Assembly (NCBI GenBank): GCA_021817325.1
Contig: JAKAVK010000007.1
Location: 1-64,000, forward strand
Direction of reading: 5' to 3'
DNA: 64,000 nucleotides
Origin: Microcaldota archaeon
Lineage (GTDB): Archaea > Micrarchaeota > Micrarchaeia > Micrarchaeales > CABMGC01
Shown here one piece after another: positions 50,427-59,881 of the stretch. Positions within the stretch are counted from its first letter, which is position 1. Each line of letters begins with the position of its first letter. The translations under genes and the position numbers were made by a program. Under the pieces are notes generated by a model, which worked only from the letters and a program-made list of their open reading frames with translations, searched no databases and was not told the DNA's origin.

Positions 50427-53268
50427 CATATTCATAAAAGGGGCGAGGGAGCACAACCTCAAGAACATAGACGTGGAGCTGCCCAGGAACAGGCTCATAG
50501 TCATAACCGGTCTTTCCGGCTCAGGCAAGTCAACCCTCGCGTTCGATACCATCTATGCCGAGGGCCAGAGAAGATATGTCGAGAGCCTTTCCGCATACGC
50601 AAGGCAGTTCCTCGGGCTCATGGACAAGCCTGATGTGGATAGCATAGAGGGCCTCTCGCCGGCGATCAGCATAGAGCAGAAGACCACGAACAAGAATCCG
50701 CGTTCGACAGTAGGCACAGTCACCGAGATCTATGATTACCTAAGGCTCCTGTATGCCAGGGTAGGGACGCATCACTGTCCAAGGTGCAACAGCGCAATAA
50801 AACCACAGAGCGCAGAGAACATAACAAGCCTTGTGATGGCATCAGAGGGCGAGACGCTCATATTCCTGGCCCCAATACTAAGGGGTCAGAAAGGAACACA
50901 CGAGCAAGTGGTTTCAGATTTGAAGAAGCAGGGATTCTCAAAAATCAGGATCGACCAAAAGATATACTCCTCAGATACGGTAAGCGGCGAGGCAAAACTT
51001 GCAAGATATGAGAAGCATTGGATCGAAGCGGTAATAGATACGATCAAGATATCGGACGGTGAGAGGTCCAGGATCGCCGAGGCCGTGGAGCAGGCCCTTC
51101 TCGTTGGAAAAGGGAAGATGATTGTCATAGGCAAGAAGGCCGACAGCATAAAGAAAAAGGAACTCGACAGATTCTCCGGCGAGACAGCCTACAGCACTTT
51201 CGGTGCATGCCCAAAACACCCTGAGATAGTCTTCGAGAGCCTGGAGCCTAGGATGTTCTCATTCAACAGTCCATTCGGTGCCTGCCCCGCATGCCACGGC
51301 CTGGGCGAGATAACAGAGCTATCTACAGATCTTCTCATACCGGATCCATCAAAATCGATAATGGACGGCGCCATTGCCATATACGGCAGATTTGACCTCG
51401 GCTGGCGCGCACAGCAGATTGCAGAGGCCGGCAAGAGGCACGGCTTTGACGTGTGGACCCCGATAAAGAACCTTAGCAAGAAGCAGCTTGATGTCATACT
51501 CTACGGGGACAGGGAGCCTGAGGCGGACGCCCCTAGAAGATGGCATAACAGGGGCAGCGGGTTTGAGGGCGTCATACCACAAACGATGCGGTTATACAAG
51601 GACACGGAGAGCGAGTGGAGAAAGGAGGAGATAGAGAAATTCATGAAGTCCGATCCGTGCACAACATGCAGCGGAAAGAAGCTCAAGCCGGTAGTCCTCG
51701 CAGTAAAAATACAGGGCAAGAGCATAATCGACGCGACCGACCTCAGCATAGAGCAGTCAATAGAATTCTTTGGCAGCCTTCCTTCAAAACTATCCGAAAA
51801 TGAGCTCACCATAGCAAAGCCCATCCTTAAGGAGATCAATGAGAGACTCGAATTCCTGAAGAATGTCGGACTCGCCTACCTCTCCCTGTCCAGGAGCGCA
51901 AAGACACTCTCAGGAGGAGAAGCACAAAGGATTCGCCTTGCCACGCAGATAGGCAGCAACCTCATGGGTGTATTATACATCCTGGATGAGCCCAGCATAG
52001 GCCTTCACCAGCGGGATAATGCAAAACTAATCGGGACCCTGCACGGGCTGCGCGATATTGGAAACACACTGATCGTAGTGGAGCACGACTTCGATACCAT
52101 AATGGCCGCGGACTACATAGTGGACATGGGCCCTGGAGCGGGGGTCCATGGCGGCCACATCATTGCGCAGGGGACTCCCAAGGAGATAGCTGCAAACAAA
52201 AAGAGCCTGACAGGAATGTATCTCTCAGGCGAGTTGAAAATAGAGATCCCAAAGTCCCGCAGAAAGCCGATGGGTTACATGCAGCTAAAAGGCGCTAAGG
52301 AGAACAATCTGAAGAACATCTCAATAGATCTGCCGCTTGGCGTGCTGTGCGGAATAACCGGCGTATCGGGGTCTGGCAAGAGCACGCTGATGAACCAGAC
52401 CGTGATGCCCTTGCTAAAGAAGAAGTTTGGCGAGCAGACAGAGAAGACAGGGAGCTACTCCCGCTTCGACGTTCCAAAGGCGGTGCAGAATGTGATAGTC
52501 ATAGATCAGGATCCGATAGGCCGCACCCCGAGGAGCAACCCTGCAACATACACCAAGCTATTTGACGATGTGCGTAGGATATTTGCTTCCACCAGGGAGG
52601 CCCAGGTGAAGGGATACGACGAGGGCCGGTTTTCGTTCAATGTAAAGGGAGGCAGGTGCGAAACGTGCCAGGGGGATGGAGTGCTGAAGATAGAGATGAA
52701 TTTCCTACCTGATGTCTATGTCCAGTGCAACGACTGCCACGGCAAGAGATACAACAAGGAGACGCTTGCGGTGCTCTATAAGGGCAAGAACATCTCAGAG
52801 GTGCTTAACATGGAGGTTGAAGAGGCGCATAGCTTCTTCCAGAACATTCCCTCTGTGGAAAGAAAGCTTGGGACCCTGCTGGACGTGGGTTTGGGGTACA
52901 TAAAGTTGGGGCAGAGCGCAACAACGCTTTCCGGAGGCGAGAGCCAGAGGGTGAAGATATCCAGGGAGCTTAGCAAGAGCAAGCATGGGCATGTGGTCTA
53001 CATGCTAGATGAACCTACCACAGGGCTGCATTTTGACGATACTAAGAAACTGATAGACGTGCTGAACAATCTCGTCCAGAAGGGAAACACGGTCTTCGTG
53101 ATAGAACACAATCTGGACGTAATCAAGTGCTGCGACTACGTCATCGACCTTGGGCCTGAGGGCGGCGAGGCAGGCGGAAGAGTCGTTGCGACAGGCACGC
53201 CAGAGGAAATAACGCAGGCAACGGAATCATACACAGGGCAATTCCTGGGCCCCATCCTGAAGAGGTAA
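50416..53268 (+). CDS. uvrA: Excinuclease ABC subunit A
   Basis: The 950-residue protein has two ABC ATPase units: Walker A ITGLSGSGKSTLAFDTI and ITGVSGSGKSTLMN, signatures LSGGEAQRIRLA and LSGGESQRVKIS. Zinc modules are HHCPRCNSAIK, FGACPACHGLG and RCETCQGDGVLKIEMNF with CNDCHGKRYN. In the first Cys pair of the module near residue 265 the sequence is C-P-K-H, with His in place of the usual second Cys. It finds distorted DNA. It starts within the last codons of uvrB. Confidence 0.97.
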   Translation: MRDNIFIKGAREHNLKNIDVELPRNRLIVITGLSGSGKSTLAFDTIYAEGQRRYVESLSAYARQFLGLMDKPDVDSIEGLSPAISIEQKTTNKNPRSTVGTVTEIYDYLRLLYARVGTHHCPRCNSAIKPQSAENITSLVMASEGETLIFLAPILRGQKGTHEQVVSDLKKQGFSKIRIDQKIYSSDTVSGEAKLARYEKHWIEAVIDTIKISDGERSRIAEAVEQALLVGKGKMIVIGKKADSIKKKELDRFSGETAYSTFGACPKHPEIVFESLEPRMFSFNSPFGACPACHGLGEITELSTDLLIPDPSKSIMDGAIAIYGRFDLGWRAQQIAEAGKRHGFDVWTPIKNLSKKQLDVILYGDREPEADAPRRWHNRGSGFEGVIPQTMRLYKDTESEWRKEEIEKFMKSDPCTTCSGKKLKPVVLAVKIQGKSIIDATDLSIEQSIEFFGSLPSKLSENELTIAKPILKEINERLEFLKNVGLAYLSLSRSAKTLSGGEAQRIRLATQIGSNLMGVLYILDEPSIGLHQRDNAKLIGTLHGLRDIGNTLIVVEHDFDTIMAADYIVDMGPGAGVHGGHIIAQGTPKEIAANKKSLTGMYLSGELKIEIPKSRRKPMGYMQLKGAKENNLKNISIDLPLGVLCGITGVSGSGKSTLMNQTVMPLLKKKFGEQTEKTGSYSRFDVPKAVQNVIVIDQDPIGRTPRSNPATYTKLFDDVRRIFASTREAQVKGYDEGRFSFNVKGGRCETCQGDGVLKIEMNFLPDVYVQCNDCHGKRYNKETLAVLYKGKNISEVLNMEVEEAHSFFQNIPSVERKLGTLLDVGLGYIKLGQSATTLSGGESQRVKISRELSKSKHGHVVYMLDEPTTGLHFDDTKKLIDVLNNLVQKGNTVFVIEHNLDVIKCCDYVIDLGPEGGEAGGRVVATGTPEEITQATESYTGQFLGPILKR

Positions 53269-53272
53269 TGCC

Positions 53273-54877
53273 ATGATGCACATAAGCGGGGCTGTGGAGT
53301 TTGACCCTGCCAAGGTGCCTACTGATCCTGGCGTCTACCTGTTCAGGGACCGGGACAATACGATAATCTATTGCGGCAAGGCAAAGAACCTAAGACACAG
53401 GGTCAGTAGCTATTTCTCAGCTCCCCAGAGGCTTCAGATAAAGACAAGGCACCTGGTGTCGAACATAAGAGACATCGACTGGATAGTTGTGCACAGCGAG
53501 GTTGAGGCGCTGCTTCTTGAGAACAAGATGATCAAGCAGCATGCACCAAAGTACAACATAAGCCTTAAGGATGCGAAGACATTTGCGTATATTGCAATTA
53601 CAAAGGACGCGTTTCCTAGGATATTCTCGAGCAGAAAGACGGGTGCAGGGTTTGAATCGTTTGGACCATATACGGATTCGGGAAAGAGGAGGGAGATACA
53701 ACGCCTGGCAGTCAGCATATTCAAGCTGAGGACCTGCAGGACCATGCCGAAGAGGGCGTGCCTCAACTATCACATAGGCATCTGCACTGCGCCTTGCATA
53801 GGCAAGGTGAGCGAAGGAGAGTACCGCTCCCAAGTGGAAGGTGCGATGGCATTTCTAGGCGGCGACACCGCCCAGACAGTCAAGATGTTAAAACAGCAGA
53901 TGGAGGAGGCCTCAAGCCAGGGAAGATATGAGCATGCGCTCGAACTGCGGAACAAGCTATACAGCATAGATGCGCTTTCAAGCAGGCAGATAGTCGACCA
54001 CGAGAGGAATTATGACCAGGATGTCTTGGCGTTCAGGAGGCTTGACGGCAGGGTTATCGCCGTGCAGATGGGGATCCGCAGGGGCGTCCTCCTAGGCAAG
54101 AAGGATTTCGACTTCGAGAACCAGGAAAACTTCGAACAGGAGTTTCTTAAGGCATTCTACTCGTCAAACCAGATCCCCCGTGAGATAATACTGGAAAAGG
54201 GGTGCTGGTCAGACGACGAGGAAAAGGCCGCACTCGAGGAGTTTCTTGCGAGATTGCGCGGAGCCGCGGTATCAATAACAGTACCGGTCAAGGGGGAGAA
54301 GAAGGCGCTAATTGGCCTTGCCGCAAAGAACATAGAGGCAAATATGGGGCATGACGGTGCGCTAGTCGAATTGAAAGATGCGCTTAATCTGCCAACCGTC
54401 CCATCAGTGATAGAATCATTCGACATATCGAATCTGGGCCATGAGCACATAGTCTCTGGCATGGTGCGTTTTGTCAACGCAAAGCCTGACAAGAGCGGTT
54501 ACAGGAAATTCAGGATGCGGACAGTAAAGAGCACAGACGACTTTGCAAGCATGAGGGAGGTCATATACAGAAGGTATAAACGGCTCCTCGAAGAGAAGGC
54601 CAACATGCCCGACCTGATACTGATAGACGGCGGAATGGAGCAGCTTGGCAGCGCTCTCCAGTCTCTAAGTTCACTCGGCCTTGCAATTCCTGCGATAGGA
54701 CTTGCGAAGAAGCTTGAGGAGATATACCTTCCAAACGAGACTGTCCCAAGGAGGTTTGACAACAACAGCAGGATGATGCTCCTCATAAGGAGGATAAGGG
54801 ATGCTACCCACGACTTCTCCATCCGATACAACAGGAAGAGAAGGCAGATGAAGATGAGGGATGAGTTCGAGGGCTGA
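53273..54877 (+). CDS. uvrC: Excinuclease ABC subunit C, lacking C-terminal HhH domain
   Basis: The 534-residue protein has the N-terminal GIY-YIG nuclease (DPGVYLFRDRDNTIIYCGKA), the cysteine-rich region, a UVR domain (KQQMEEASSQGRYEHALELR) and the RNase H-like endonuclease domain (ESFDISNLGHEHIVSGMVRF and LILIDGGMEQL). Typical UvrC continues after H-R-F-x-x-x-Y-H-R-K-R with about 60 residues of tandem helix-hairpin-helix; this one ends MKMRDEFEG right there. It starts 4 bases after uvrA, with GAGGT upstream. It makes both cuts beside damage. Confidence 0.95.
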   Translation: MMHISGAVEFDPAKVPTDPGVYLFRDRDNTIIYCGKAKNLRHRVSSYFSAPQRLQIKTRHLVSNIRDIDWIVVHSEVEALLLENKMIKQHAPKYNISLKDAKTFAYIAITKDAFPRIFSSRKTGAGFESFGPYTDSGKRREIQRLAVSIFKLRTCRTMPKRACLNYHIGICTAPCIGKVSEGEYRSQVEGAMAFLGGDTAQTVKMLKQQMEEASSQGRYEHALELRNKLYSIDALSSRQIVDHERNYDQDVLAFRRLDGRVIAVQMGIRRGVLLGKKDFDFENQENFEQEFLKAFYSSNQIPREIILEKGCWSDDEEKAALEEFLARLRGAAVSITVPVKGEKKALIGLAAKNIEANMGHDGALVELKDALNLPTVPSVIESFDISNLGHEHIVSGMVRFVNAKPDKSGYRKFRMRTVKSTDDFASMREVIYRRYKRLLEEKANMPDLILIDGGMEQLGSALQSLSSLGLAIPAIGLAKKLEEIYLPNETVPRRFDNNSRMMLLIRRIRDATHDFSIRYNRKRRQMKMRDEFEG

Positions 54878-55005
54878 GAGCAGCACGGTTTAAGCATATA
54901 TCTAGTGAGCCTTTCCAGCCCATTCTGCATCCCACTAACGCTTGGTTTGCAGTGGCGCTGTGCTCTATTTCCTTGCACCTGCTGTCTTGTTCTCAAGATA
55001 AATCC

Positions 55006-55307
55006 CTAACATTTCGGTAAAACCGTTACCGCGTAGTCTTTGCTTAGACACTCCTCCTCTCTATCGCTGTAATCGCCGCCTTCTTTGACAAATAGATAGC
55101 CCATGGATGTTTCTATTTGCTTGTTGTTTCGCTTTAGGAATTCAAGCGTTAGCCTGAACAGGGGTATTGGTATGATTACGTATCCGGCGTGTTTGGTTTC
55201 CCGCTTTTTATAGCAAGTTCTCTTGTTTGGAAGCCAATCTCCTTGATATCGGGCCTTACTGCTTCTCCCACCCTGAGACCAAGCTGCGCTCGGTATGCGC
55301 AGAGCAT
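55006..55307 (-). pseudogene. Tyrosine recombinase (integrase) remnant, frameshifted
   Basis: On the reverse strand 55307-55176 reads LCAYRAQLGLRVGEAVRPDI and then K-E-I-G-F-Q-T-R-E-L-A-I-K-S-G-K. This is the core of a phage/XerA-type integrase with the first catalytic arginine in GLRVGE. After a one-base frame shift near 55197-55199 it continues T-K-H-A-G-Y-V-I-I-P-I-P-L-F-R-L and on to a stop at 55006. The C-terminal H-x-x-R and tyrosine region is lost or unreadable. It lies immediately 3' of tRNA-Glu, the usual integration site. The rest of 54878-55346 shows no gene. Confidence 0.65.
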
Positions 55308-55346
55308 CGAAGTTTAGGATTACATACTTGTATAGTGAATTTTGAG

Positions 55347-55421
55347 TGCTCCCAACGGGATTTGAACCCGTGTCGCAGGCGTGAGAGGCCTGCGTCCTTG
55401 ACCGGACTAGACGATAGGAGC
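55347..55421 (-). tRNA. tRNA-Glu (anticodon CTC)
   Basis: A complete 75-base cloverleaf on the reverse strand: acceptor GCTCCTA/TGGGAGC, D-arm GTCT/GGAC, anticodon stem CAGGC/GCCTG around loop CTCTCAC, and T-arm ACGGG-TTCAAAT-CCCGT, discriminator A. The anticodon CTC reads GAG, the preferred Glu codon in this window. CCA is not encoded. Confidence 0.95.
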
Positions 55422-55485
55422 ATAAGCATATATCTTTCTGATAACAGCTTTTTATACCTTCTTTGCGAGAGTGTAATGTGGTCTT

Positions 55486-56721
55486 GTGCTATCGGATAAA
55501 TACACCCCGTATACCCTGAATGGCATAATAGGAAACAAGGCTGCGGTAGCGCGGGTGCAGCAGTTCGGGGCCGACTCCCAGTTGGGCAAGCATCCAAGGC
55601 CGATTATGATATACGGCCCGTCTGGCACAGGCAAGACGGTTGCAGCGCGTGCGCTGGCCTATATGAGTGGTTTTGAGATAATGGAGCTGAACTCCAGCGA
55701 TTACAGGGACGTAGAGACGCTCACAAACAAGGTGCTCCCCGCAAGCAGGACCAAGGGCCTGTTCAGCAAACGCATACTGATCCTGTTCGATGAGATAGAC
55801 GAGCTTTCCGGCAAGTTCGACTCGGGAGCCGAGCGGGTCATAAACCAGCTAGTCAGGGAGTCGAGGCATCCAATAATCTTCACCGCTAACGACTACTGGG
55901 ACAGGAAGATAAGCTTCCTGAGGAACTCCGTAGACAAAGTCGAATTCAGGAAGATATCAAACGATACCCTCCTCGCTTATCTCAAGGGGATACTGGTGAA
56001 GGAGGGCAAGAGCGTCGACGAGCATACGCTTGCAGAGATAGCAAAGCGCAGTGACGGCGACGTGCGAGGCGCCCTCAACGACATGGAGCTCATGATAGAT
56101 GCGCATCCGGACCTGATGGAGTCTCTGGGCATGCGCAACAGGAAGATGCAGATCTTCGGGGTGCTGGACAGGATATTCTTCTCTTCGAGTTTCGAGTCAG
56201 CAAGGCTTGCGATAACAAACAGCGACATAGACATGGGCATGCTGATAAACTGGATCGATGAGAACATACCAAACAGGTACAGGACCAAGAAGGAGATAAT
56301 GGAGTCGTATGCTAACCTCTCCAAGGCAAGCTCCCTATACGAGCGCGCATCAAGGATAAATTACTACGGGTACCTGCGCTACGCGTCTGTCATGCTCTCT
56401 TCCGGCGTCTCGCTCTCAAGCTCGGGAAATGCGAGCATGCTCACTCCATACAGCTTCCCCGCCAGGATACAGCACATGTCGCGCGTCAAGAAGGATAAGG
56501 GGGAGATGACTGCCATAGCAATAAAGCTCACCCGCTACCTGCACTCCAATACGAAGGAGATAATCAGGACAACACTGCCGCTGATCAGCGCAATGATAGA
56601 GCAAGCGAAGAAGGAACCAGGGGTAGACGTTCATGAGTTCATGCAAAGGGCATTCGCACTGGAGCCTGAAGAGACCGACGCGATAACAAAACACTTCAAG
56701 TTCAGCGGAATAGTATCATGA
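55486..56721 (+). CDS. rfcL: Replication factor C large subunit
   Basis: The 411-residue AAA+ protein has KYTPYTLNGIIGNKAAV at the start, Walker A IYGPSGTGKTVAARAL, Walker B ILILFDEIDEL, sensor 1 PIIFTANDYWDRK and an arginine region GDVRGALNDME. A C-terminal collar of helices follows. It loads the sliding clamp with the small RFC subunit, which is not in this window. It starts with GTG 55486, about 65 bases after the divergent tRNA-Glu. The C-terminus lacks an obvious PIP box. Confidence 0.93.
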   Translation: MLSDKYTPYTLNGIIGNKAAVARVQQFGADSQLGKHPRPIMIYGPSGTGKTVAARALAYMSGFEIMELNSSDYRDVETLTNKVLPASRTKGLFSKRILILFDEIDELSGKFDSGAERVINQLVRESRHPIIFTANDYWDRKISFLRNSVDKVEFRKISNDTLLAYLKGILVKEGKSVDEHTLAEIAKRSDGDVRGALNDMELMIDAHPDLMESLGMRNRKMQIFGVLDRIFFSSSFESARLAITNSDIDMGMLINWIDENIPNRYRTKKEIMESYANLSKASSLYERASRINYYGYLRYASVMLSSGVSLSSSGNASMLTPYSFPARIQHMSRVKKDKGEMTAIAIKLTRYLHSNTKEIIRTTLPLISAMIEQAKKEPGVDVHEFMQRAFALEPEETDAITKHFKFSGIVS

Positions 56722-58362
56722 TTCGAAGGGCGAGAGATCGATCTCCAGCGCGCTGACCGGTTCCTCTATCCCAAATGCCCCGAGCACCGCGGGATGCACC
56801 TCGCCAAAGAAGCCTATCTGGGCGTTTCCAAGGATTATCCTCGCGCACCTGCCCTCTATGAAACTGGCATGCTCTGCCTTCTCAACCTTGAAATCAAGCC
56901 TCATCATGTCGGCCAGCGCATCGACAACGGACTTTATGTGGTTGAAATTCATCTTCGCATCGCAAGCAACCGCAGCCAGGTGGTATGCCTCCTCCACTCC
57001 TGTTCCAACAATCCTGAAGGCCATGTCTAGCTCGAACATCCTCTGAGGCATTGGCTCGTGCTGAGAGCTGCCAATGTTCCTGAGGAGCGAAGGAAGAAGC
57101 CAGGTCCTTAGCATCGTGATCGCGTCCGACTTGGCGTTGCGTATCCTTACATAATTATTATCATTGTGCAGCCTCATCATTGTGAAGTTCAAGCCCTCGT
57201 TCGAGAGATAGGAATCGACAGCCTCGGTGAACCCCAGGCCTATCATCGACTCCCCGATCCTGTCCCTGAACACTGTCGCGTTCTCAAGCTGCCCTGAGAT
57301 GCCCGACTTTACCGGCATGGGTTGTATGTAATTATATCCGTATCCGACGGCTATATCCTCTATCACATCCTGCTCGTTTATTATGTCCATCCTATACTGG
57401 GGAACGTATACGCGTACCTTTGTGTCTATGTATGAGGCCTCGTATCCCATCTTTTCGGCAAGGGAAGTGGCGTTATTGACGCCTATCTTCACGCCTATGG
57501 TGTTCTCTATCTTCCTTATCGGGATCATTATCTGCCTGCTCTCCATTGTCGGGGTATTGGAGGTCCTCTTGCCCTTTCCCACACTGACGCGGCTCACCTC
57601 TGCGCCAATGTCTATAAAGAGGCATGCCAGCAGGTCAGCGCTTTTAAGGACCCCGTACTTTGACTTTCCATCCACGAAGACCAGCATACGCTTTGTCGAA
57701 ACAGTCACTCTGCTCCTTTCAGAGTTGAGTATCGGTATCAGCGCAAGCACTCCCCTAGAGTCGCACAGTGCAGGATAGCCAAACTCTCCTCCGTCTATTG
57801 TGCCTGCATAACTCCTGCCCTTGTCTGTCGACTTGAGAATATCGCTGAAGTAGGCATCCGATTTGCCGTTGAGCGGCACATACTTCCTGTCATCGTACGC
57901 ATCGTAATACAGTCCGCCTGCAGAATCGATCTTATCAAGATCGTGCATTCCTACTGCTATCTTCCTCCTGCCTCTGCCGTGCGTCTCGCAGAATTTCTCC
58001 ACGCCATTGATTATGTCTGCAAGCGCCTTCTCGTCCAATTCAAGCCCTTCTGCCACAAAGGCGGATGCATAGGGTCTCACCTTTCCGATCCTCCTGCCGA
58101 TAGCGACGCTCAATCCTGAATCCTTCTTTGCCTCATACCTGAACCGCTTGCTCCTGTGCATGAAATACCTCAGAGCGCGTGCAAAGCCCACGGCCATCAG
58201 CAGATCAGGCCTGTTCGAGGTGATCTCAATCGATATCTCTTCATCGCCAACCCTCTCAACCCCGAAGCCGAGCTTCTCTATGTCCTCAACCAGCCTGCCG
58301 TCATCAATTCCGCTGCCGACCAGGCCGAGAAGGTATTTCTTGTCAAATGTTGCTATGGGCAT
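56716..58362 (-). CDS. pheT: Phenylalanyl-tRNA synthetase beta subunit
   Basis: I begin at ATG 58362, because GGTGA lies just upstream, giving 548 residues; GTG 58371 is an alternative. The archaeal-type beta chain shows IEITSNRPDLLMAVGFARAL, B5-domain sequences and a catalytic-like core domain near its end (ARIILGNAQIGFFGEVHPAVL). It forms the alpha2-beta2 enzyme, and provides editing of Tyr-tRNA-Phe. It follows pheS with a 13-base gap. It overlaps the convergent rfcL end by 6 bases. Confidence 0.95.
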   Translation of the reverse strand: MPIATFDKKYLLGLVGSGIDDGRLVEDIEKLGFGVERVGDEEISIEITSNRPDLLMAVGFARALRYFMHRSKRFRYEAKKDSGLSVAIGRRIGKVRPYASAFVAEGLELDEKALADIINGVEKFCETHGRGRRKIAVGMHDLDKIDSAGGLYYDAYDDRKYVPLNGKSDAYFSDILKSTDKGRSYAGTIDGGEFGYPALCDSRGVLALIPILNSERSRVTVSTKRMLVFVDGKSKYGVLKSADLLACLFIDIGAEVSRVSVGKGKRTSNTPTMESRQIMIPIRKIENTIGVKIGVNNATSLAEKMGYEASYIDTKVRVYVPQYRMDIINEQDVIEDIAVGYGYNYIQPMPVKSGISGQLENATVFRDRIGESMIGLGFTEAVDSYLSNEGLNFTMMRLHNDNNYVRIRNAKSDAITMLRTWLLPSLLRNIGSSQHEPMPQRMFELDMAFRIVGTGVEEAYHLAAVACDAKMNFNHIKSVVDALADMMRLDFKVEKAEHASFIEGRCARIILGNAQIGFFGEVHPAVLGAFGIEEPVSALEIDLSPFES

Positions 58363-58375
58363 CCGCTTCACCGCC

Positions 58376-59881
58376 CTATATGGGCATCTTTCTGAGCCAT
58401 CCTATGTCATTGTTGTATAGCTGGGCTATGCTCTCAAGCTTCCTGTCCCTTATAAGCAGTATGCGCTCAAGGCCAAGCCCCCAGGCAAGCACTCCTATGT
58501 TCTTTGAAGCTGCGCCTGTTATTTCCTTCCTTATCAGGCCGCTGCCGCCCATCTCTATCCACTCCTGCTTGCCCTGTGAGTATGCGAATATCTCGACCCC
58601 TGGCTCAACGAACGGGAAGTAGGATGGCTTAAACTTCACTTCCACGCCAAGGCTCCTGTGTATGTTTATCAGGGTGTCGAAAAGGTTGGAGAGCGCAAGG
58701 TTCTCCCCTATTATTATACCATCATGCTGGTAAAAGTCAGCGAGGTGCCTGTAGTCTATATTCTCATTCCTAAAGATCCTGCCTATCGAGAAGAGCTTTA
58801 TTGGAAGTATGCTTCTGCTCTTGGTCGATATGATATTTTCTATTATCTGGTATATGTAGCGCGACGTTGTGCTTGTTGTGTGCGTCCTTAGCACCGCCTG
58901 CCTTGCAGCGTCCAGGTCCCATGCCTCATGCCATGCCTTCTCGTGCGCCTTGCTGACCTTCCTCACGTACTTGTTATCATCGAGGTCTATCCGTTCTGGA
59001 TTGGAGAGGTAAAAGGTATCCTGGGCATCCCTTGCAGGGTGGTCCTGCGGCACGAAGAGCGAATCGAAGTTCCAGAAGGCAGAGTCGATCATGGGCCCGG
59101 AGATCTCCCTAAAGCCATTGCCCAGGTATGCCAGCCTAACCTCCTCCATCAGTCTGCGCAGCGGATGCCTCCTGGCTGCGATATCCTTGCCCGTATGTAT
59201 CCCAACGTCGTATGCCTTGAACTTCTTCCCGGTCCACAGCTTGTTGACTATGATATTCTTGCTTAGCGCATCGATAACCTCCTCGTCTTCCTTTGACTCG
59301 CGCAGGGCCTTCTTCCCCTTCTCCGTTATACGTATCCTGGTAATTTCACTACGTTCCCTGACCATGACTAGCTTCCTACGGACCAGCGCCGCCATCTCCT
59401 CCGGATGCTCCTTCCTGACGCGCCCATAGGAATCTGGGTTGCCTGCCAGCGCCTTAAGCATGCGCTCGTCAGCGCTGCCTTCCCCTATCACCTTCACACC
59501 CTTCTCAGTGAGCATTACCGTTCCCCCTTCTATCGAAACGTAGCCCTTCTTCTTTGCCCAGGCAAGCCCTATCTGGTCCTGCGCGCCGCTAAGCGATGAC
59601 GCGCGCACTGTCTTTGACTCGAGCATCCTGAGCAGCCTGTTTTCAGGCAGCGTGTCAGCGGCGTACCTGCTGCCCTCATCAGTCAGGACCACCTCGCTTC
59701 TTGCACTCCTCTCAACCTCAGCATAACCGTTCTTGCCGAGGTTCTCTATTGCCCAAAGGACCTCATCCCTCTTGAGAGATGTCCTCTCCACCAACTCGTC
59801 AAGGCTTGCACTGCCGTTCTCGTGCAAAACCCTTAATACCATTATGTCATACTTGTGCAAGGTCATCCCGTCTTTGATCAT
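58376..59881 (-). CDS. pheS: Phenylalanyl-tRNA synthetase alpha subunit
   Basis: At 501 residues this is the archaeal/eukaryotic form, with N-terminal winged-helix repeats (residues 1-200) before the class II core: DTFYLSNPERIDL, RTHTTSTTSRYIYQI, SIGRIFRNENIDYRHLADFYQHDG and GWGLGLERILLIR-type motif 3 (AWGLGLERILL). It charges tRNA-Phe. Its ATG overlaps the stop of the upstream membrane-protein gene as ATGA, so translation is probably coupled. pheT follows. Confidence 0.96.
   Translation of the reverse strand: MIKDGMTLHKYDIMVLRVLHENGSASLDELVERTSLKRDEVLWAIENLGKNGYAEVERSARSEVVLTDEGSRYAADTLPENRLLRMLESKTVRASSLSGAQDQIGLAWAKKKGYVSIEGGTVMLTEKGVKVIGEGSADERMLKALAGNPDSYGRVRKEHPEEMAALVRRKLVMVRERSEITRIRITEKGKKALRESKEDEEVIDALSKNIIVNKLWTGKKFKAYDVGIHTGKDIAARRHPLRRLMEEVRLAYLGNGFREISGPMIDSAFWNFDSLFVPQDHPARDAQDTFYLSNPERIDLDDNKYVRKVSKAHEKAWHEAWDLDAARQAVLRTHTTSTTSRYIYQIIENIISTKSRSILPIKLFSIGRIFRNENIDYRHLADFYQHDGIIIGENLALSNLFDTLINIHRSLGVEVKFKPSYFPFVEPGVEIFAYSQGKQEWIEMGGSGLIRKEITGAASKNIGVLAWGLGLERILLIRDRKLESIAQLYNNDIGWLRKMPI

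Noticed and set aside
54880-55005. Possible continuation of the integrase C-terminus (a reverse frame with R-M-G-W-K)
   Set aside because: The resemblance to the terminal integrase block is too short and needs several frame changes.
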